Assembly: GCA_037034305.1 (NCBI GenBank)
Contig: JBAGJY010000008.1
Span: 124,001 to 188,000, forward strand
Reading direction: 5' to 3'
From: Streptantibioticus_A sp037034305
Lineage (GTDB): Bacteria; Actinomycetota; Actinomycetes; Streptomycetales; Streptomycetaceae
DNA: 64,000 bases
This document shows, one piece after another, positions 41,788 through 50,432 of this stretch. Each line of letters starts with the position of its first letter. The stretch's first letter is position 1. Made by a program: the position numbers and the translations under genes. Under the pieces are notes generated by a model. The model was not told the DNA's origin, did not search any database, and saw only the letters and a list, made by a program, of their open reading frames with translations.

Positions 41788-42359
41788 GGCGGCATTCCGC
41801 TGTCGCGAAGGGCGCGGCCCTCGCGGTGTGCGTGGCGATCGGGGCCGTGGGGTGCTCGTCGTCGGGTTCCGGTGCCAAGCCGGTCAGCAAGCCCACGCAG
41901 CCCGCACAGACGCCGCAGAGCGTGGCGGCGGCGTATTTCAAGGCCATGGATGCCAGCGACTGGAAGCGGATGTGTGAACTGTCGACGGAAGCCAACCGGG
42001 CGGCGCAGATCGAGCAATCGGATGTCTGGCGGAACCGCAACGTGGCCGCAATGCCTGCGCCGACGATGAGCAACTGCGTCACGGCACACCAGCACGACAA
42101 ACAGGAAACACCCCCTGGCGGCTGGATATTCGACACCCAGGTGGATGTTCCGGCATACGGCGCACACCCGGCGGGAGTGGGACTGCGCGCCCACTACAAC
42201 TTCACCGAGGAAGGTAAACCGCAAACCTACGGGGACGCCGTCCGGCTGGTGCGCCAGCAGGACGGGAGTTGGCTGGTCGACCAGATCAGAGATCTGGCGA
42301 CACCGGAGAGTTCCGACCCGCAAAAGGTCGTCATCGAACTCAACCACGGTGATGAGTGA
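41784..42359 (+). CDS. Lipoprotein of the type IV-like operon
   Basis: A 191-residue lipoprotein. The signal peptide has the lipobox 'AIGAVGC/SS' (Cys near residue 24), then a Lys/Pro/Thr/Gln linker. The domain 'VAAAYFKAMDASDWKRMCEL' through 'VRLVRQQDGSWLVDQIRDLA' has the NTF2-like helix-plus-sheet pattern of VirB8/TcpC-type domains. It is probably a surface subunit of the channel. Coupled at both ends by 4-bp overlaps. Confidence 0.7.
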   Translation: MRRHSAVAKGAALAVCVAIGAVGCSSSGSGAKPVSKPTQPAQTPQSVAAAYFKAMDASDWKRMCELSTEANRAAQIEQSDVWRNRNVAAMPAPTMSNCVTAHQHDKQETPPGGWIFDTQVDVPAYGAHPAGVGLRAHYNFTEEGKPQTYGDAVRLVRQQDGSWLVDQIRDLATPESSDPQKVVIELNHGDE

Positions 42360-42373
42360 GCAAGAGGACCGCA

Positions 42374-44287
42374 ATGCGCATACGCACTCTTGCCATCCCC
42401 GTCATAGGGGCGCTCACCACGATCGTGGTGTTCTCCAACGTCGCCTACGCGGCGACTCCCATCGACCCGGTGGGCATCGGCGGCCTCATACCGGCGCCGA
42501 TCCAGCCCCCGAACGGCAACGGCACCCTCTACGAGACGTACTCCTCCGACCTCGGCGTGTGGTCGCTCGACCAGCACATCGACACCAGTTGGGGAACGGA
42601 CGCGGGCGCTGACCTCCAGTTGTTCATGCACCTCATCAACAGCGTGCTGATGGGGGTGATCGTGCTCATCGGCCGGGCCTGTGTCGTGATCACCCAGTGG
42701 GCCCTTGAGGGAGCATCCGTTCCCCAACTCAGCGACCCCATCGAGAAGGCCATCTCGGGAGCCGCCGACAAACTGGTGCCCACCCTCCTGCCCGCGTGCC
42801 TGGTGGTGGGTGGCCTCGTCGCCTTCGGGAACCACCGGAAGGCCCATGGCTCAGCGCTGACCCAGATCGGCTGGCTGGTCGCCGCCGGGGTCTTCTCGGT
42901 CTCGTTGCTGACCAGCCCCGGCACATGGATCTCCGGCATCAACTCGGCCCGGGACATCGGCTCCGACATCTCGTTCTCGGTGGCCGACGCGGGTATCGGA
43001 AAGCCCGGTGACTTCCCCATCAAGATGGACCACGAACCGGACCTGGCGGGGAAGCCGAAGGACGTCGTCATGCGCAAGGCGGGCGACGCGGTCTGGCGGA
43101 CCTACGTCGCGACCCCGTGGTGCTTCGCGGAGTTCGGAAGTCTCGAGGTGTGCCAGAAGGCCGGAAGCGGCCTGCTGCAGCAGGCGCAGCAGGGCAAGGA
43201 CCGGGATGACTACCTGGACCACGCCGTCAACAACGACCCCGGCGACCACGACTCCGGTGACCTGTTCGTCGGGAAGTCATCGGTCGAGTGGCGCCAGGGC
43301 AAGCAGCCCGCGGGCCGCTTCATGGTCCTGCTGCTGGGCCTCGTCGCCATCATCATCTACGCGGCCCTCGCGCTCATGCTGGCGTTCGCCTCCATCGCCT
43401 CACTGCTCGGCGCGCTGATGCTGCTGATCTCCGGGGTGGTCTTCGCCTGCCTGTGGGTCATCCCCGGCAGGCCGAGGCAGTGGGGCGTGAAGTGGTTCGA
43501 CACGCTGCTCGGCATGGTGCTGCAGTCGTTCGTCGCCACACTGGTGCTCGGCTGCGTAATGATCATCACGTCGGCGTGCACCCAGACCGCTGGCAGCCTG
43601 GGCTGGTTCGTCTCCTCCGGGCTGTCGATCACCGCGGCGATCGTCGCCTTCAAGTTCCGCCGTCTCGTGGAGACGATCGTCGGTTCCGTGAGTGGACACG
43701 GCTCCATGGGCGGCATGGGCTCGATGATGGCGATGCGCGCCTACGGCGCCCTCGCCGGGAAGTTCACGGGCGCGGGCCGCGGCTCCTCCTCCGGTGGCGC
43801 CAAGGGCGCACCCGGCCTGCCGAACAAGCCGACCTCGGGCGGCGGCGACTCCGACTCCGGTTCCGGTGGCGCTCCACGCTTCAACGTCCTGTCCCGTCGC
43901 CCGTCCCAGCCTGCCGCCGGTAGCAGTGGTGGCGGCGGAATCCAACAGCCGCGCCAGCAAAGGGACATGCCGGACAACCGGCAACCCGGCGAACAGCGCC
44001 CGCAGCCCAACAGGCCGCAGGGCGAACAGCGGCCCGGAGAGATCGGCCCCGGTCCGCGTAGCCGGTACTCGCCGCCGCGGCGGCGTTCCGTCCCGGTCGG
44101 TGAGATCCGCCCGAACGAGCGGCTGCACCGCACGGCGCAACGGCGCCAGCAGGCTCCCAAGCCGAACGCCTCGGGGCAGCGCCGCCAACCGCAGCGCGGC
44201 AAGGCGGAGTTCAGCTTCCGCCCCGCCCAACCGCACGCCACCCGTCGACCGGCTCCGAGCCGCCGCGCCGACAAAGAGGAACGCTGA
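42374..44287 (+). CDS. TrbL/VirB6-like polytopic channel protein
   Basis: A 637-residue protein. A signal peptide (residues about 1-26, 'VVFSNVAYA/A') precedes an external segment. About seven membrane helices follow ('LINSVLMGVIVLIGRACVVI', 'LLPACLVVGGLVAFG', 'IGWLVAAGVFSVSLLTS', 'FMVLLLGLVAIIIYAALALM', 'LMLLISGVVFACLWVIP', 'VLGCVMIITSACTQT', 'SSGLSITAAIVAF'). A long Gly/Pro/Gln/Arg-rich cytoplasmic tail starts near 450. Topology matches TrbL/VirB6, the inner-membrane channel of type IV systems. ATG 42374 has AGAGGA; the overlapping GTG 42356 is an alternative start. Confidence 0.75.
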   Translation: MRIRTLAIPVIGALTTIVVFSNVAYAATPIDPVGIGGLIPAPIQPPNGNGTLYETYSSDLGVWSLDQHIDTSWGTDAGADLQLFMHLINSVLMGVIVLIGRACVVITQWALEGASVPQLSDPIEKAISGAADKLVPTLLPACLVVGGLVAFGNHRKAHGSALTQIGWLVAAGVFSVSLLTSPGTWISGINSARDIGSDISFSVADAGIGKPGDFPIKMDHEPDLAGKPKDVVMRKAGDAVWRTYVATPWCFAEFGSLEVCQKAGSGLLQQAQQGKDRDDYLDHAVNNDPGDHDSGDLFVGKSSVEWRQGKQPAGRFMVLLLGLVAIIIYAALALMLAFASIASLLGALMLLISGVVFACLWVIPGRPRQWGVKWFDTLLGMVLQSFVATLVLGCVMIITSACTQTAGSLGWFVSSGLSITAAIVAFKFRRLVETIVGSVSGHGSMGGMGSMMAMRAYGALAGKFTGAGRGSSSGGAKGAPGLPNKPTSGGGDSDSGSGGAPRFNVLSRRPSQPAAGSSGGGGIQQPRQQRDMPDNRQPGEQRPQPNRPQGEQRPGEIGPGPRSRYSPPRRRSVPVGEIRPNERLHRTAQRRQQAPKPNASGQRRQPQRGKAEFSFRPAQPHATRRPAPSRRADKEER

Positions 44288-45079
44288 GTGTCCAAAGACA
44301 ACGGATCCCGGCCCAAGCCGCCGACTCCGCAGCACTGGCGTGATCTGCTCAAGGCCGATTACGACTACCCCGACGACCTGGTCTCCACCCAGGACAGCCG
44401 ACGTCAGCGCAGGCGGGCCCGCAAGCAGTGGCGGGAGGACGACCGCGAGGCGCGGAAGCAGTGGGTCCAGCGCAAGCGGGAGGAGGAGCCCGTCACCCCG
44501 GGCGGCGTCATCGTCATCATGGCGGTGATCCTGCTGATCGGGGTGGGCGGCGCATGGCTAGCGCACAGCGGGGGCAGGTCCGGCCGCACCAGCGCGGCCG
44601 CGTCGCCGTCCCCGACCGCGGCCCCCAGCACGCCGTCCTCCCCCACGGACGGCGCGGGCGCCCCGACGGCGTCCGCGTCGCCCGTGGTTGACATGCGGAA
44701 CCCGGACCTGGTGGCGTCGGCGTTCATCACCGCCTACCTCACCCGCGACCCGGTCAAGGACCAGTCCTGGCAGCCGTCCGTGGAACGTGCCGCGCCCTGG
44801 ATGACCAGTGCGCTGCACGACAACTTGATGAAGTTCCCGGACCCGGCTTTCAAGCGGCTGGTGATCGCGGGCGGTGTCGCCCGTGTGGTGAACGTGTCCG
44901 TGCAGCCCGGCGGCGACGGGCTGCCACCCGACCTGCCGAAGGAGCGCGTCTACCGGACGACCACCGCCTCCATCGAGGTCACGTCGGACAAGGCCACGAC
45001 GCAGACGCGCACCCTGCACCTGGAACTCGTCTACGGGCAGACGGGTTGGCTGGTCTCCCGGATACCGGATCTGGTCTGA
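44288..45079 (+). CDS. Second VirB8-like bitopic protein of the type IV-like operon
   Basis: A 263-residue protein. A highly charged cytoplasmic start ('RRQRRRARKQWREDDREARK') is followed by one membrane helix at about 74-93 ('VIVIMAVILLIGVGGAWLAH'), a Ser/Pro/Ala linker and a C-terminal domain from 'NPDLVASAFITAYLTRDPVK' to 'LELVYGQTGWLVSRIPDLV'. It ends with the strand pattern seen in the other two NTF2-like proteins of this operon. It starts with GTG directly after the TrbL-like stop. Confidence 0.7.
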   Translation: MSKDNGSRPKPPTPQHWRDLLKADYDYPDDLVSTQDSRRQRRRARKQWREDDREARKQWVQRKREEEPVTPGGVIVIMAVILLIGVGGAWLAHSGGRSGRTSAAASPSPTAAPSTPSSPTDGAGAPTASASPVVDMRNPDLVASAFITAYLTRDPVKDQSWQPSVERAAPWMTSALHDNLMKFPDPAFKRLVIAGGVARVVNVSVQPGGDGLPPDLPKERVYRTTTASIEVTSDKATTQTRTLHLELVYGQTGWLVSRIPDLV

Positions 45080-45081
45080 CC

Positions 45082-46269
45082 GTGGAGGGACGGGAGTTCG
45101 TCTCGGCCGCGGCGGGAGTCGCCGGTCGAGCCGTGGGGCTGAAGGTCTCCGCTGCCGCGGCAGTGGTGTTCCTGGTCTTCGTGATCCTCGTGGGCATGGT
45201 GGGCGGAGTGGGCTCAGGCGACGCCTACGGCGCGGGGAACGGAACGTGCGGCGGGGACCCGCAGGGCAGCGGCAGCGGCCACGGCGGCAGCGCGGTCAGC
45301 GGCGGGGACCCCACGCAGGACGAGATACAGAACGCCAAGATCATCGATGGCGTGGCCGTGGACCGCAAACTGCCCGGCCGCGCCACGCTGATCGCGCTGA
45401 TGACGGCGCTGCAGGAGTCCGGGCTGCACAACATCGACTACGGCGACCGGGACTCCATCGGCCTGTTCCAGCAGCGGCCGTCGGCGGGCTGGGGCACCAG
45501 GGACCAGATCATGGACCCGAAGTACTCGGCCAACGCCTTCTTCGGCGGCCGGGGTGCGAACTGGCCGCCCGGACTGGTGGACATCAAGAACTGGGAGAGC
45601 ATGCCCCTGGGCGACGCCGCACAGGCCGTCCAGGTCTCCGCGTACCCCGACCTGTACGCGACCCGGGAGGGTGAGGCGCGCCAGGTCGCACAGAAGGCTG
45701 GCATCGACCTCAACCGGGCGGGCAGCGCCGAGGGTTCCACCTCCGGCGGTGGCAGTACCGAGGGCGGCGGCACCACCAACGACGGCGGCGAGTGCCAGAC
45801 CGGTGGGAGCAACGGCACCCCCGGCAAGCCGGGAGAGCCGTTCCACGACGGCAACTCGCCGTGGCCCGACGTGGTGAAGAACCCGCGTTCCTCGCAGGAC
45901 GCCATCGCCTGGGCCAAGCAACAGGTCAACGGTTCCGGGGACTGGTACGACAAGTGCCTCGCGTTCACGGCCATCGCCTACGGCTGGAACTTCTCGGGCA
46001 CCAACTACGCCAAGGACCTGTACCTGGTCGACATGCCGCAGTCGATGCGGCACGACGGGGACCGGAACCCGCCACCGGGCGCCCTGATGTTCTGGGACAC
46101 CGGTGAACGGGCCGGGCACGTGGCCATCTACGTCGGCAACGGCATGATCGCCAGCAACGACATCAAGCGGCCCGGCTACATCGACGTCGTTCCGGCCACC
46201 GACATCGAGACCATCTGGGGTGCCAAGTACCTGGGTTGGGCGCCGCCGTACTACCCGCACGCGGGGTAA
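45082..46269 (+). CDS. Bifunctional cell-wall hydrolase: lysozyme-like plus NlpC/P60-CHAP-like domains
   Basis: A 395-residue protein. A membrane helix is near residues 22-42 ('VSAAAAVVFLVFVILVGMVG'). A lysozyme-like domain spans about 95-215 ('ATLIALMTALQESGLHNIDY', then 'GDRDSIGLFQQRPSAGWGT'), with Glu of 'QESGL' as candidate catalyst. After a Gly/Ser/Thr linker a cysteine-hydrolase domain has Cys in 'YDKCLAFTAIAYGW' and His in 'RAGHVAIYVGNG'. Such enzymes open the peptidoglycan for conjugation channels (VirB1/Tcp-type hydrolases). GTG 45082 lies 3 bp after the upstream stop and lacks a strong Shine-Dalgarno site. Confidence 0.85.
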   Translation: MEGREFVSAAAGVAGRAVGLKVSAAAAVVFLVFVILVGMVGGVGSGDAYGAGNGTCGGDPQGSGSGHGGSAVSGGDPTQDEIQNAKIIDGVAVDRKLPGRATLIALMTALQESGLHNIDYGDRDSIGLFQQRPSAGWGTRDQIMDPKYSANAFFGGRGANWPPGLVDIKNWESMPLGDAAQAVQVSAYPDLYATREGEARQVAQKAGIDLNRAGSAEGSTSGGGSTEGGGTTNDGGECQTGGSNGTPGKPGEPFHDGNSPWPDVVKNPRSSQDAIAWAKQQVNGSGDWYDKCLAFTAIAYGWNFSGTNYAKDLYLVDMPQSMRHDGDRNPPPGALMFWDTGERAGHVAIYVGNGMIASNDIKRPGYIDVVPATDIETIWGAKYLGWAPPYYPHAG

Positions 46270-46302
46270 GAGGTACGAACCAGGAGGAAGTAGGATCCAG
46301 CC

Positions 46303-47058
46303 GTGCCTGCCATATCCGATCCGTCGGGCGTCCCGCCGTCGCCTGTGATCAGCATCGTGCTGATGGCCGACGGCAGCGTGAGCGTGGACGGGGAAGCGCT
46401 TTCCACGAGCGAGGACGCACGGGTGGCCGGGCTGCGGGAGGCCACCATCAAGGCCGCGTTCCTCGGCCGTCCGGTGCGGGTCAACGCCAAGGAGGTCGAC
46501 GGCTCCACCTGGCCGCTCTTCGTGGATCCGGACGGCACGGTGACCGCCGCACCCGCCCCGCACCCCGAGCCGCGGCCCGCGGTCCGGCACGACTGGGACG
46601 CGCCGCCTCCACAGGAGTACGAGCCGCTGTGGAAGCAGGTCCGGGACGCCGAGGGCCGCGGCGACCTCGGGCAGGCGATGGCCACGGCCGGTCAACTGGT
46701 CGCCGTACTCACCCAGCGGTACGGCGCCGAGCACCCGTACGCGGTCAACGCCCTGCACGTACAGGGGCATCTGGCGCTGCTCGCCAAGGACTACCCGCAG
46801 GCGGCCTGGCTGCACGCGCAGGTCGCCCGGCTGCGGGAGGTGGGCGGGGCGCCGTACGAGCAGACCCTCCAGACGGCGCGCAACGCGCATGTGGCCTGGA
46901 AGCGGGTGGCGGACCCCGCCACGGCCCTGCACGTGGGACAGCAGGTGCTGCAGATGTGGCAGGTGGTCTGCCGGGAGGACCACCGGCCCGTCGCCAGTGC
47001 CGAGCGGCGGCTGCGGGACCTCGGCCGGCAAGCCGCTGTCCGGCCCTCGGACGACTGA
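46303..47058 (+). CDS. TPR-like protein ending the type IV-like operon
   Basis: A 251-residue cytoplasmic protein. The first 80 residues form a small beta-rich domain ('SIVLMADGSVSVDGEALSTS', 'VRVNAKEVDGSTWPLFVDPD'). The rest is helical with TPR-like pairs ('GDLGQAMATAGQLVAVLTQR', 'HPYAVNALHVQGHLALLAKD', 'YPQAAWLHAQVARLREVG'). It is probably a scaffold or adaptor. GTG start with AGGAGG upstream, 33 bp after the hydrolase. A dispersed repeat begins immediately after its stop. Confidence 0.65.
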   Translation: MPAISDPSGVPPSPVISIVLMADGSVSVDGEALSTSEDARVAGLREATIKAAFLGRPVRVNAKEVDGSTWPLFVDPDGTVTAAPAPHPEPRPAVRHDWDAPPPQEYEPLWKQVRDAEGRGDLGQAMATAGQLVAVLTQRYGAEHPYAVNALHVQGHLALLAKDYPQAAWLHAQVARLREVGGAPYEQTLQTARNAHVAWKRVADPATALHVGQQVLQMWQVVCREDHRPVASAERRLRDLGRQAAVRPSDD

Positions 47059-47143
47059 GCGCTCCACCGGGAGCGCGGCGATGTGCCGTTCGGCCCCCGC
47101 GGCCCCGTGGTGGCTGGTCGCGGCGTTCCCCGCGCTCCTTCAG
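47059..47143 (+). repeat. Dispersed intergenic repeat, copy B
   Basis: GCGCTCC...GATGTGCCG...GTGGTGGCTGGTCGCG...CCCCGCGCTCCTTCAGG, aligned to 13328-13413 along its length. As with copy A, it begins at a stop codon. It fills most of the 118-bp gap between the convergent TPR-like and glycosyltransferase genes. Confidence 0.6.
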
Positions 47144-47176
47144 GGCGCTTGGCAACCGCCGCGGTAGCCCTTCCCC

Positions 47177-48700
47177 CTACAGCGTCGGGCCCTTGGCCGA
47201 CCGGCCCTGGACCGGCAGCGGCAGGGTGGCGGGCGCCTGGACGGGCGCCTCGGCTTGGGCGAGCGCCTGGTCGTTGACCGGAACGGGCGGCTCGCGGCGG
47301 GCACCGAGCCGGTCACGCAGGCCGGGTTTCTCCTCGCCGACCAACTCGGCCAGTTCCTCGACGACTTCGGCCTCCACCTCGGGCGGGGCGGCCCCCCGCT
47401 CGGCGATCTCGTCCGTCTCCGTGATGAGTTGACCGTGTGCCGCCTGCACGGAGGTGTGCCTACGCTGGTGGTGGGTGTCCTGCCTGTGGTGCGTGGCCGG
47501 AGTGGTCCGCATGGCCGCGTCGGTGAGGGCCTGGGTGGCGTGGTCCCAGGAGTAGCCCTTCAACTCCTCGCGCAACTGCACCGCGTTCCGCTGGCGTTGG
47601 GGCAGTTCGTCCTTCAGGCGCCTGACGGAGTCGGCCCAGGCCTGCGGTCGCATCCGGTGGTCCTGCGGCTCGGGGACCACGCAGGGCCTGCCGATCTCCG
47701 GCGGGATGCGCTGCGGATCGCTCAGGAACCGCGCGGCGCCGCTCTCCTCGTTGACCAGGATCGGCACGCCGTGCCCGGCCGCCTCGGTGGCGACCAGCCC
47801 GAAACCCTCGTGTCTTGACGGCATGATGACCGCGTCCGCGTTGCGGACGTCGTTGCGCAGTTCGGCCATGTCCTTGCTGAAGGGGAGCACCGTCACACCC
47901 TCAGGCCCACCCGCCAGCTGCTGGGTCTCCGCCTGGATTTCCTCAAGCAGGTCGGGGTCGGCGCCACGGATGGTGAGGTGCACATCCAGGCCGTCATCCC
48001 GCAGCTTCTTGACTGCCGCAAGGGCGTCGTCAACGCCCTTGATCGGGTCGTCGGTGCGGCCCATGACCAGAAGATTGAGCCGTTCCTTCGGGCCTGCGTG
48101 CTGGACCAGATCATCGATCTTGGTGCCGGGAACGAGCTCATGCGAGCCGGGTACCCTCCCGCCCCCCTGGGACGACAGGCGCCGGGCTTCCTCGGTGAGC
48201 AGTGGGCCGACGCCGACGACCAGGTCCGCCTCCTTCATCACGGCGCGTTCGATCCCAGCCTTCGCCACCCCCTTCTCCGGCTGCCCCTTGAGCCCGTCAA
48301 GGCGTTCGGGGCTGGTGTGGAGGAAGTGTGCGACACGGGCGGTCGGATACCAGCGCTCCCTCAGGGCCACGGCCGCCGGGCCGGAGAACCGGGAGTGACC
48401 GATGATCAGGTCGTAAGGCTCATGCTGCGGATCTGCCAGGCCGTAGGTCCGCGGATCGCGTGCGGCGGCCTCTGCCAGCGCATCGCGCTTTTCCACGCCT
48501 TCGGGCGTGTCGATGGACACCATCTTCGCGCCGGTGTGCGCGATGGTGTTCCGGTCCGCCGTCAGGAGTGTGACGTCGTTGTTCCTACCGAGCGCCTCCG
48601 TGATCTCCTGGTTGAACACAGGCACTCCGCCCAAGCCCGGACCACTGACATCAGAGACGACAAGTATGCGCAGGCGCCTGCCCGCAGGTTGTTTGTCCAT
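47177..48700 (-). CDS. GT4-type glycosyltransferase with long C-terminal extension
   Basis: A 507-residue GT-B glycosyltransferase. The N-terminal Rossmann start is 'RILVVSDVSGPGLGGVPVFN'. The C-terminal nucleotide-sugar site has 'LNLLVMGRTDDPIKGVDDAL' and 'IMPSRHEGFGLVATEAAGHG' (the E-x7-E motif of retaining GT4 enzymes). After residue 400 a His/Gln-rich and acidic tail is unusual. Acceptor and donor are unknown. It starts at ATG 48700 with a 1-bp overlap with the upstream unknown gene, so it belongs to the coupling-ATPase operon, an unusual partner for a type IV system. Confidence 0.85.
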   Translation of the reverse strand: MDKQPAGRRLRILVVSDVSGPGLGGVPVFNQEITEALGRNNDVTLLTADRNTIAHTGAKMVSIDTPEGVEKRDALAEAAARDPRTYGLADPQHEPYDLIIGHSRFSGPAAVALRERWYPTARVAHFLHTSPERLDGLKGQPEKGVAKAGIERAVMKEADLVVGVGPLLTEEARRLSSQGGGRVPGSHELVPGTKIDDLVQHAGPKERLNLLVMGRTDDPIKGVDDALAAVKKLRDDGLDVHLTIRGADPDLLEEIQAETQQLAGGPEGVTVLPFSKDMAELRNDVRNADAVIMPSRHEGFGLVATEAAGHGVPILVNEESGAARFLSDPQRIPPEIGRPCVVPEPQDHRMRPQAWADSVRRLKDELPQRQRNAVQLREELKGYSWDHATQALTDAAMRTTPATHHRQDTHHQRRHTSVQAAHGQLITETDEIAERGAAPPEVEAEVVEELAELVGEEKPGLRDRLGARREPPVPVNDQALAQAEAPVQAPATLPLPVQGRSAKGPTL

Positions 48701-49848
48701 CAGAACCCGGAATGAGCGCGCAGCTCACGTCCGATCCCCCATTTGATGAATTGTACGAACTCGTAGGCGCTGAATTCGATCATTCCGGAGTGCCTGTCCG
48801 GGAAGACCCGGGCCGCGAACTCATCGATAATCTCGGCCAGTACCAACGCCCGCGCAGCTGACAGAGCGATGTCTTTCTCTCCCCGGTCCAGGTGGAACTG
48901 GCGCTGATATTCGGTCGGCACCCAGGGCATCGGCCCCTGCGAGAACAGCTTGCGCCAACTGGCCGCCTTGTTCTCGAAGGTGACAGGCCGGACCCCACCC
49001 TTTCCGTCAGAGACGACCCCCGGCAGCAGGTGGTGTGCCGGGTTGATCACCTCACGCTCCTCCCGCCACACCTGGACGCTGTGGCCAGCGAGCAGTCGCG
49101 TCACCGCCACCGCCGCGTCAGCGGCCTGACGCGTCACCGTGTAGTCGGCGGCCGCCCTCAGCTCCTCCCGCGTCGGTACCGCCTCCGCCGCGCGCCAAGC
49201 GGCGCGGCTCAGCCGCTCGTACCGCTGCGCGAGGTCCGGGACCGCGCTCACCGGTTGCGAGGACGGAGAGATCCACGCGGCCTGGCCCGGATGCGGGGTG
49301 GCCGCCTGTCCCGTCAACGGCGCGCGCAGCGCGTCGGCGGCCTCGTGGGCGAGTCGGCTCAGTTCGGCGGCTTCGGTACCGATGGTGCACGCCGGGCGCC
49401 CCGGGGCCAGCCGGTGGAACAGCTCCGGGAAGATCCCGATCACCGCCAGGTGCCGGGCCGGAGGTACGACGACGCACGCCCCCGGCTCCATGTAGTAGTC
49501 GGGGAAGGGCTCCTGCCGCTCCTCCAGGAAGCCCGGGTCGGCCTCCAGGCGCGCCGTCCAGTCCCGTACCGCCTCGTCGAAGGGGATCGGGCGGTCGTGG
49601 CCGTCGGCGCCCGCCGCACGGCGGGAGAGCAGATGACGTGTCGGGTCCGAGAGCGCACCGGGCTGCGGCAGGTGCTCGTCGGCGTCCCGTAGGACGGACT
49701 CCAACTCGCGCCAGGCCAGGCGGCGCTTCAGCGGCCAGGTGTCGTCCCGCCAGGTGGGCGCCTCCTGCGCCCACAGCAGCCGCGCCGCGGCCGAGTACAG
49801 CTGCTCGTACCGCTCGGCCAGGTTCCCTTGCGTCTCATGCGTGTTCAC
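48700..49848 (-). CDS. Uncharacterised protein of the coupling-ATPase operon
   Basis: A 382-residue protein I cannot assign. It is soluble, with two similar helical modules beginning 'NLAERYEQLYSAAARLLWAQ' and 'DLAQRYERLSRAAWRAAEAV', suggesting internal duplication. Other segments include 'DYYMEPGACVVVPPARHLAV' and 'MIEFSAYEFVQFIKWGIGRE'. It has no signal peptide or membrane helix. GTG 49848 overlaps the DUF4913 stop (GTGA), and its stop overlaps the glycosyltransferase start. It may be an adaptor or cargo; this is unproven. Confidence 0.65.
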   Translation of the reverse strand: MNTHETQGNLAERYEQLYSAAARLLWAQEAPTWRDDTWPLKRRLAWRELESVLRDADEHLPQPGALSDPTRHLLSRRAAGADGHDRPIPFDEAVRDWTARLEADPGFLEERQEPFPDYYMEPGACVVVPPARHLAVIGIFPELFHRLAPGRPACTIGTEAAELSRLAHEAADALRAPLTGQAATPHPGQAAWISPSSQPVSAVPDLAQRYERLSRAAWRAAEAVPTREELRAAADYTVTRQAADAAVAVTRLLAGHSVQVWREEREVINPAHHLLPGVVSDGKGGVRPVTFENKAASWRKLFSQGPMPWVPTEYQRQFHLDRGEKDIALSAARALVLAEIIDEFAARVFPDRHSGMIEFSAYEFVQFIKWGIGRELRAHSGF

Positions 49849-50432
49849 GTGCTCATCTTCCTCTCGCTCCACGCCGGGGAGGCGGTGATGCGGGCCTCCA
49901 GGACGGTCGGATCCGTGAGGCGGCCCGGCCGGTCGGCGGTGTGCTCGGTCTCGCAGCTTTTGAACATGTAGTTCTGCCGGAGCCGTTCGAGCGTGGGCCA
50001 CAGCCACATCTGGTGCCAGTACGCGAGGTCCACAGAGGCGCTGTTCGACTCCTCGTCGGCGTGGGCGGCTGCGCGCCACGCCGCGTGCAGCGCGGCCAGC
50101 TCCTCCACGACCCCACCGTGCGCCGGCCAGCACGGCCATACCCGCAGGGCCAGTTGAGGTGCGTAGTGGTGGCTGACCCAGTCCACCCAACCAGCCAGTT
50201 CCCGCCAGTCCCTCTCGGTGGCGCGGTACGACCAGGGGGAGGCCCCGGCGGGGTCGTCCCCACCCGCCGGGGCAGCGATCGGGGGCGTCGCGGCCCGCTG
50301 GGCGGTCTGCCCCTCCTCCAGTGCCGACAGGCGCTGGAGGATCTCGGCGAGGACCTCCTCCACCTCGCCCTGTTCGCGTTTGACGCGCAGCGCCAACTGC
50401 CGGACGAGTTCCTCCAGTTGCCCGGCGCTCAC
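49845..50432 (-). CDS. DUF4913 domain protein
   Basis: A 195-residue protein. An N-terminal coiled-coil segment ('QLEELVRQLALRVKREQGEV') precedes a Trp-rich domain ('DWRELAGWVDWVSHHYAPQL', 'WPCWPAHGGVVEELAALHAA', 'VDLAYWHQMWLWPTLERL') typical of DUF4913, which is common on actinobacterial mobile and conjugative elements next to TraD-like genes. Function unknown. It lies between the coupling ATPase (4-bp overlap) and the unknown gene (4-bp overlap). Confidence 0.75.
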   Translation of the reverse strand: MSAGQLEELVRQLALRVKREQGEVEEVLAEILQRLSALEEGQTAQRAATPPIAAPAGGDDPAGASPWSYRATERDWRELAGWVDWVSHHYAPQLALRVWPCWPAHGGVVEELAALHAAWRAAAHADEESNSASVDLAYWHQMWLWPTLERLRQNYMFKSCETEHTADRPGRLTDPTVLEARITASPAWSERKMST

